In this document: in pieces, positions 37,934-42,213 of the stretch
Layout of the letters: each line of letters begins with the position of its first letter
Numbering within the stretch: the stretch's first letter is position 1
From: Amphritea sp.
GTDB taxonomy: Bacteria > Pseudomonadota > Gammaproteobacteria > Pseudomonadales > Balneatricaceae
Length of the DNA stretch: 42,213 bases
NCBI GenBank assembly: GCA_025800245.1
Contig: JAOXSA010000501.1
Span: forward strand, 1 to 42,213
Direction: 5' to 3'
Notes under the pieces: model-generated
What the model was told of the DNA's origin: nothing
What the model saw: the letters and a program-made list of their open reading frames with translations, nothing else
Database searches by the model: none
Made by a program: the position numbers and the translations under genes

Positions 37934-38674
37934 TTACAACAACCCCCATAGCGTATTAAAAATAATCTGCTGCGCGGCGGCGACTTCCTTCGATTCGATA
38001 ACTACAGCGGTGGGATAGTTAGCAGACGCCAGAGAGATAATGGCGCACTTGGGAGGATATACCGCGATATAGGCAGCATCGACCTTACCTTCGGTTTTAA
38101 TCCACTTACGGGCGCTGAGCTCTGCGTCTTCACCGCCGTCTCCAATTGCTATTACATCGACCGCGATGCCTTTCTGAATCCGTTGAGCGGTAAAGTTCGG
38201 GAAGGGGCGGTAGAGGTGTTCCCGGATCGGTTTGGAAGAAAATACCGAGTAACGTTTTTCATCCTGGCGGGCGACGGTGCTGAGGATATCCCGCAGCACG
38301 AATTCGATGCCACTGTCGCCTTCGTAATAGCTCACATTGGCGGTATTAAAGTCCGGCATCAGATGATGCATATCGGGAATCACCCGGGTCTTTAGCTGGT
38401 CAATGGCGCTGTTCAGCGATTCCCTGCGTTCCTCAGCCAGTTGCAGCAGGATGTCAGGCTCTCTGGCGCTGAACAGGCGACGTTTGCCTTTCGGTAAGTA
38501 GGTAACAATACCTTTATGCTGCATCTGCTTCAGGCAGTCGTAGGTTGTACCTCGGTTGATGCCTGCTTTTTCAGCGATACTGCGGATAGCACTCGGACCA
38601 AGTTCCAGCAGAGCGCGGTAGATTCTGATCTCCCGTCGCTCCAGACCTAACAGTTCAAAAATTTCATCATTCAT
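37934..38674 (-). CDS. TrmB-family transcriptional regulator
   Basis: A 246-residue DNA-binding regulator. The N-terminal winged helix-turn-helix (about 5-72) contains ERREIRIYRALLELGPSAIRSIAEKAGINRGTTYDCLKQMQ, followed by KGKRRLFSA, the TrmB-type HTH. A short linker helix leads to a C-terminal domain (about 112-246) of unknown ligand. The family is best known for sugar-responsive regulators in archaea. It is divergent from glmU-glmS with a 136-bp shared region containing a TTGTCA / TGACAA inverted repeat next to its start. Control of amino-sugar synthesis or of itself is therefore plausible, by inference from position only. Its 3' end abuts the hairpin-repeat unit. Confidence 0.8.
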   Translation of the reverse strand: MNDEIFELLGLERREIRIYRALLELGPSAIRSIAEKAGINRGTTYDCLKQMQHKGIVTYLPKGKRRLFSAREPDILLQLAEERRESLNSAIDQLKTRVIPDMHHLMPDFNTANVSYYEGDSGIEFVLRDILSTVARQDEKRYSVFSSKPIREHLYRPFPNFTAQRIQKGIAVDVIAIGDGGEDAELSARKWIKTEGKVDAAYIAVYPPKCAIISLASANYPTAVVIESKEVAAAQQIIFNTLWGLL

Positions 38675-38675
38675 T

Positions 38676-38696
38676 TTGTCAATTTTTCTCTGACAA
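38676..38696. promoter_or_regulatory. Candidate operator between the TrmB-family gene and glmU
   Basis: TTGTCA (38676-38681) and TGACAA (38691-38696) are exact inverted repeats with a 9-bp spacer, directly upstream of the regulator start. They suit autoregulation by a dimeric protein. A loose direct repeat (TTCAATTAAA, TTCAAATTAAA) follows at about 38720-38745. Confidence 0.45.
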
Positions 38697-38810
38697 TTTG
38701 TATTGCATCTCTGCTCAGTTCAATTAAAGTTCGTTCAAATTAAAAGTTATGTCAACAGATTGCTGCCACAGGCGGTGGCGCGCTGAACAAATCTCAAGGA
38801 TGCCCCGATT

Positions 38811-40190
38811 TTGAATACCCTCGATATCGTAATTCTGGCTGCCGGACAGGGCAGCCGCATGAAATCTTCTCTTCCAAAGGTATTGCACACCATCGGCGGT
38901 AAACCGATGCTTCAGCATGTGATTGATGCCGCTGCAGAGCTCAATAACAGTCAGACGCACGTGGTGACCGGCCACGGTGCAGAGCAGGTCGAAACCGCTC
39001 TGGCCGGTCAACCGGTCAAATTCGCGCTGCAGGCAGAGCAGTTGGGTACCGGACACGCGGTGGCTCAGGCGATGCCTGAAGTGTCTTCTGACAGTGTAGT
39101 GCTGGTGTTATACGGCGATGTGCCACTGACCCGTACCGAAACAATGGCTGAGCTTGTCGCTATTGCAGAGCGCGGGCAGTTCGGATTGCTGACTGTTAAT
39201 CTGGAAGATCCAACCGGATATGGCCGTATTGTGCGCTCCGATGTTGGCGATGTGGTAGCGATAGTCGAGCATAAAGATGCTAATCCTGAGCAATTGGCTA
39301 TTACCGAGGTTAACACTGGCATTCTGTCGGTACCGGCAGCGTTGCTGCAGGAGTGGATTCCACAGCTGTCTTCCAACAATGCTCAGGGCGAATACTATCT
39401 GACCGATATTATTGCGATGGCTGCAGAGCAGGGTGTCAGTATTAAAGCGATTCAGCCAGCTACCGAGCAGGAAGTGCAGGGAGTGAATAACCGTCTGCAA
39501 CAGGCCGAGCTGGAACGCTGGTATCAGCGTCAGCAAGCTGAGCGCCTGATGGTTGAAGGCGTGAGCCTGGCAGATCCTGCGCGTCTGGATATCCGTGGTG
39601 AAGTCAGCGTAGGTCATGACGTTCAGATCGATGTCAATGTGATCCTGGAAGGTCAGGTGACCATTGGCGATAACGTCATCATTGAATCGAACTGCATTAT
39701 TCGCGACTCCGTGATCGGCTCCGGTAGCCATATCAAGGCGAATTCCCTGCTGGAAGAAGCGCAGTTGGCAGAACAGTGCGATGTTGGTCCATACGCCCGC
39801 CTGCGTCCCGGTAGTCAGTTGGCGGTGAAAGCGAAAGTCGGCAACTTTGTAGAGACTAAGAAAGCGCTGATCGGTGAAGGCAGTAAGGTTAACCATCTGA
39901 CCTATATCGGTGATGCTGAGATCGGTACCGGCGTGAATGTCGGGGCTGGTACGATTACCTGCAACTACGACGGTGTGAATAAGTCTAAAACAGTGATCGG
40001 TGACGGTGCCTTTATCGGCTCTAACAGCTCACTGGTAGCGCCGGTTAATGTCGGTGCCGGTGCCACTGTGGGAGCTGGCTCGACCATCAGTAAGGATGTT
40101 GCAGACGATCAGCTGGCGGTGACCCGCGCTAAGCAGGCGAATATTAATAACTGGCAGCGTCCGACTAAGAAAGACCCTCAGAAGGGCTAA
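38811..40190 (+). CDS. glmU: Bifunctional GlcNAc-1-P uridyltransferase / GlcN-1-P acetyltransferase
   Basis: Makes UDP-GlcNAc for peptidoglycan and lipopolysaccharide. It has 459 residues (E. coli 456). The N-terminal pyrophosphorylase motif [18 protein letters not shown] is at 9-26. The C-terminal left-handed beta-helix contains [19 protein letters not shown] and [13 protein letters not shown]. There is no usable ATG: the best start is TTG 38811 ([12 protein letters not shown]), 10 bp after AAGGA. An ATT at 38808 is the only other candidate in frame near the ribosome-binding site. glmS follows after 12 bp. Confidence 0.97.
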   Translation: MNTLDIVILAAGQGSRMKSSLPKVLHTIGGKPMLQHVIDAAAELNNSQTHVVTGHGAEQVETALAGQPVKFALQAEQLGTGHAVAQAMPEVSSDSVVLVLYGDVPLTRTETMAELVAIAERGQFGLLTVNLEDPTGYGRIVRSDVGDVVAIVEHKDANPEQLAITEVNTGILSVPAALLQEWIPQLSSNNAQGEYYLTDIIAMAAEQGVSIKAIQPATEQEVQGVNNRLQQAELERWYQRQQAERLMVEGVSLADPARLDIRGEVSVGHDVQIDVNVILEGQVTIGDNVIIESNCIIRDSVIGSGSHIKANSLLEEAQLAEQCDVGPYARLRPGSQLAVKAKVGNFVETKKALIGEGSKVNHLTYIGDAEIGTGVNVGAGTITCNYDGVNKSKTVIGDGAFIGSNSSLVAPVNVGAGATVGAGSTISKDVADDQLAVTRAKQANINNWQRPTKKDPQKG

Positions 40191-40202
40191 GGAGAGGCAA
40201 TT

Positions 40203-42032
40203 ATGTGTGGAATCGTTGGCGCAATTGCCGGACGTAATGTTTCAGCTATTTTGCTGGAAGGCCTGAAACGCCTTGAATACCGGGGCTATGACTCTGCTGG
40301 GATGGCAGTTTATAACGCTGAAGACCAGCAGCTCGGTCACCTGAAGCGACTGGGTAAAGTTGCCGAGCTGGATGGCGCGCTGCAGGAGCAGGCGCTGCCA
40401 GGATCATTGGGTATCGCCCACACCCGCTGGGCGACTCACGGTAAACCGGAACAGCGTAATGCTCACCCGCATATCTCTGCTGACCGTATCGCTATCGTGC
40501 ATAACGGCATTATCGAAAACTACGCCAGACTGAAAGAGCAGCTAATCGCTGAAGGTTATGAGTTTCTGTCGGACACTGACACCGAAGTTGTCACCCACAT
40601 GATTCATCGCGAAGTGGTTGGCGGCAGCTCCCTTGAACAGGCCCTGAAAAACACCGTTAAGCAGCTCGATGGTGCTTATGCGCTGGCGGTAATCGATCAA
40701 CAGCAGCCGGATCGTATGCTGGCGACCCGGATGGGCAGCCCTCTGGTTATTGGTGTCGGCGTAGAAGAGAACTTTATCGCCTCTGATCCGCTGGCATTGC
40801 TGCAGGTAACGGACCGTTTTATCTACCTGGAAGAGGGCGATATGGCCCTGATCAGCCAGGGACAGATCGCTATTGAAGATGCCTCCGGCAATCTGGCTGT
40901 GCGGGAAGTAAAACAGTTTGAGCATGGTCACGATGCCGCGGATAAAGGTGAATACCGTCATTACATGATGAAAGAGATCTGTGAGCAGCCACAGGTTATT
41001 CGCAATGTACTGGAAGGTCGCATTCATCAGGGCCGGGTACTGGAGCAGATCTTTGGTGCCGGCGCAGATGAGTTGTTTGATCAGGTAAGCTGTATACAGA
41101 TCGTCGCTTGCGGTACCAGCTATAACGCCGGAGTCGTCGCCCGCTACTGGATTGAGAAGCTTGCCGGGATTCCCTGCATGGTGGAAGTGGCCAGTGAGTT
41201 CCGCTACCGCAAAACGGTATGCCTGCCGGGCACGTTGTTCGTCACTATTTCCCAGTCTGGTGAAACTGCTGATACCCTGGCGGCTCTGCGCGAGGCAAAA
41301 GATGCAGGTTATCTGGCATCGTTGGCGATCTGTAACGTACCGGGCAGTTCACTGGTACGCGAATCGGATCTGTCACTGATGACCAATGCCGGTCCTGAGA
41401 TCGGTGTAGCATCGACGAAAGCCTTTACCAGCCAGTTGGTCGCACTGATGCTGACAACCCTGATTCTGGCCCGCCGTCATGGCTTTGAGGGGGAAGAGGA
41501 AATCGTTGCTCAGTTGCAGCAACTGCCGGAACTTTCTGAGCAGGCGCTAGCGCTGGATGAGCAGATTCAGCAGATGTCGGAGAGCTTTGTCGATAAGCAC
41601 CATACTCTGTTCCTTGGCCGCGGTACCATCTACCCGGTTGCTGTCGAGGGGGCGTTGAAGCTTAAAGAGATTTCCTATATCCATGCTGAGGCTTATCCTG
41701 CCGGAGAGCTCAAGCATGGTCCTCTGGCACTGGTGGATGAGAACATGCCAGTGGTGGCGGTAGCGCCGAATAATGATCTGCTGGAAAAGTTGCAGGCGAA
41801 TCTGGAAGAGGTCCGCGCTCGTGGCGGCAAACTGTTCCTGTTTGCCGATTCCCGGGCAGAGGTAAAACCGGGTGATGATCTGCAATTGATCACACTGCCG
41901 GATGTGCCTACTGTGATGGCGCCAATTATCTATTCCATTCCACTGCAGTTGCTGTCCTACTATGTCGCTGTACTGAAAGGAACCGATGTCGACCAGCCAC
42001 GAAATCTGGCTAAGTCGGTAACCGTGGAATAA
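40203..42032 (+). CDS. glmS: Glutamine-fructose-6-phosphate aminotransferase
   Basis: First enzyme of the amino-sugar pathway: fructose-6-P plus glutamine gives glucosamine-6-P. It has 609 residues (E. coli 609). The glutaminase nucleophile is C2 (MCGIVGAIAG), followed by RLEYRGYDSAG and HTRWATHG. Two SIS domains fill the C-terminal 370 residues, with SQSGETADTLAAL, STKAFTSQ and AGELKHGPLAL. It ends DQPRNLAKSVTVE. A strong AAGGAGAGG site precedes the ATG. It is the second gene of glmU-glmS, with a terminator 23 bp after the stop. No glmS ribozyme is present in the short leader. Confidence 0.99.
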   Translation: MCGIVGAIAGRNVSAILLEGLKRLEYRGYDSAGMAVYNAEDQQLGHLKRLGKVAELDGALQEQALPGSLGIAHTRWATHGKPEQRNAHPHISADRIAIVHNGIIENYARLKEQLIAEGYEFLSDTDTEVVTHMIHREVVGGSSLEQALKNTVKQLDGAYALAVIDQQQPDRMLATRMGSPLVIGVGVEENFIASDPLALLQVTDRFIYLEEGDMALISQGQIAIEDASGNLAVREVKQFEHGHDAADKGEYRHYMMKEICEQPQVIRNVLEGRIHQGRVLEQIFGAGADELFDQVSCIQIVACGTSYNAGVVARYWIEKLAGIPCMVEVASEFRYRKTVCLPGTLFVTISQSGETADTLAALREAKDAGYLASLAICNVPGSSLVRESDLSLMTNAGPEIGVASTKAFTSQLVALMLTTLILARRHGFEGEEEIVAQLQQLPELSEQALALDEQIQQMSESFVDKHHTLFLGRGTIYPVAVEGALKLKEISYIHAEAYPAGELKHGPLALVDENMPVVAVAPNNDLLEKLQANLEEVRARGGKLFLFADSRAEVKPGDDLQLITLPDVPTVMAPIIYSIPLQLLSYYVAVLKGTDVDQPRNLAKSVTVE

Positions 42033-42060
42033 TCCCGGCTAATACGTCTCTGATAAAAGC
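41995..42060 (+). other. Putative attTn7 target at the end of glmS
   Basis: The last codons of glmS (PRNLAKSVTVE) are the part recognised by Tn7 TnsD in other bacteria, with insertion about 25 bp past the stop, here near 42057 in the terminator. No Tn7 end is seen at that point. This is inferred from glmS conservation. Confidence 0.45.
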
Positions 42061-42085
42061 CTGCCCGAACACCGGCAGGCTTTTT
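42055..42085 (+). terminator. Intrinsic terminator of glmU-glmS
   Basis: AAAAGCCTGCC / GGCAGGCTTTTT with the loop CGAACACC, ending in T5 followed by GTTTT. Confidence 0.92.
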
Positions 42086-42095
42086 GTTTTCAGCC

Positions 42096-42213
42096 CTAAA
42101 CCACCTACTTCAGTAGGTGGTTATCAGCAATTTGGGCTTTGCCCGAATACCTACCCATGTTAGAAGCCGCAGCGATTTTTAGCGAAGTCGTGAGGAAACT
42201 AACATGAGTAAGT
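42096..42213 (+). mobile_element. Probable end of an IS200/IS605-type element (truncated by window)
   Basis: A perfect hairpin AACCACCTAC-TTCA-GTAGGTGGTT (42099-42122) is followed by a second small one (GGGC-TTT-GCCC, 42134-42144). A leader leads to ATG 42204 (ATGAGTAAGT), where the window ends. Subterminal hairpins next to a reading frame are typical of single-strand transposons of the IS200/IS605 family, and this hairpin sequence looks like their ends. The transposase itself is outside the window, so orientation and family are uncertain. Confidence 0.45.

Overview
The window is a chromosomal segment around the replication origin of a gammaproteobacterium. Gene content and order (dnaA-dnaN-recF-gyrB facing away from rpmH-rnpA-yidC-mnmE, then mnmG-rsmG-parA-parB, the atpIBEFHAGDC operon and glmU-glmS) fit a marine Oceanospirillales/Pseudomonas-like lineage. 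Examples are the Pseudomonas-type YidC and a long DnaA with a proline-rich linker. I cannot name the species. No rRNA or tRNA gene was seen.

Layout, left to right. (1) 50-7852: a two-partner secretion locus, an outer-membrane TpsB transporter followed by a 1990-residue TpsA exoprotein with a glycine-rich domain and 78-residue tandem repeats. (2) 7917-14212, minus strand: gyrB, recF, dnaN and dnaA, sharing a bidirectional terminator with tpsA. (3) 14213-14709: divergent regulatory region with a perfect DnaA box, a good minus-strand promoter for dnaA and a good plus-strand promoter for rpmH. (4) 14710-18742: rpmH, rnpA, yidC and mnmE, without the usual yidD, and with a repeat-filled gap before mnmE. 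(5) 18749-21319, minus: an ABC-exporter-like protein whose ATPase motifs are all degenerate. (6) 21765-23868: an Aer-type aerotaxis receptor and thioredoxin 2, separated by a terminator-like hairpin that includes the trxC Shine-Dalgarno. (7) 23869-24815: a 947-bp noncoding, origin-like region with near-consensus DnaA boxes and an AT-rich stretch beside mnmG. (8) 24816-29079: mnmG, rsmG, parA, parB. (9) 29337-36366: the complete F1Fo ATP synthase operon with a clear sigma-70 promoter and terminator. (10) 36437-37926: an accessory patch. A modular array of short hairpins on a 159-bp period, a small membrane-protein gene, a heptamer array and an inverted copy of the hairpin unit lie between atpC and the next genes. 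(11) 37934-42032: a TrmB-family regulator divergent from glmU-glmS. (12) The last ~115 bp, just past the glmS terminator, look like the end of an IS200/IS605-type element.

The core genes work in initiation and elongation of replication (DnaA, DnaN, GyrB), origin segregation (ParAB), tRNA U34 modification (MnmE/MnmG), membrane insertion (YidC, which also serves AtpE/AtpB), ATP synthesis and UDP-GlcNAc supply. The least ordinary parts are the modular hairpin repeats and their inverted placement around one gene, the pseudo-ATPase ABC protein, the occluded trxC ribosome-binding site, and the glycine-rich domain in TpsA.
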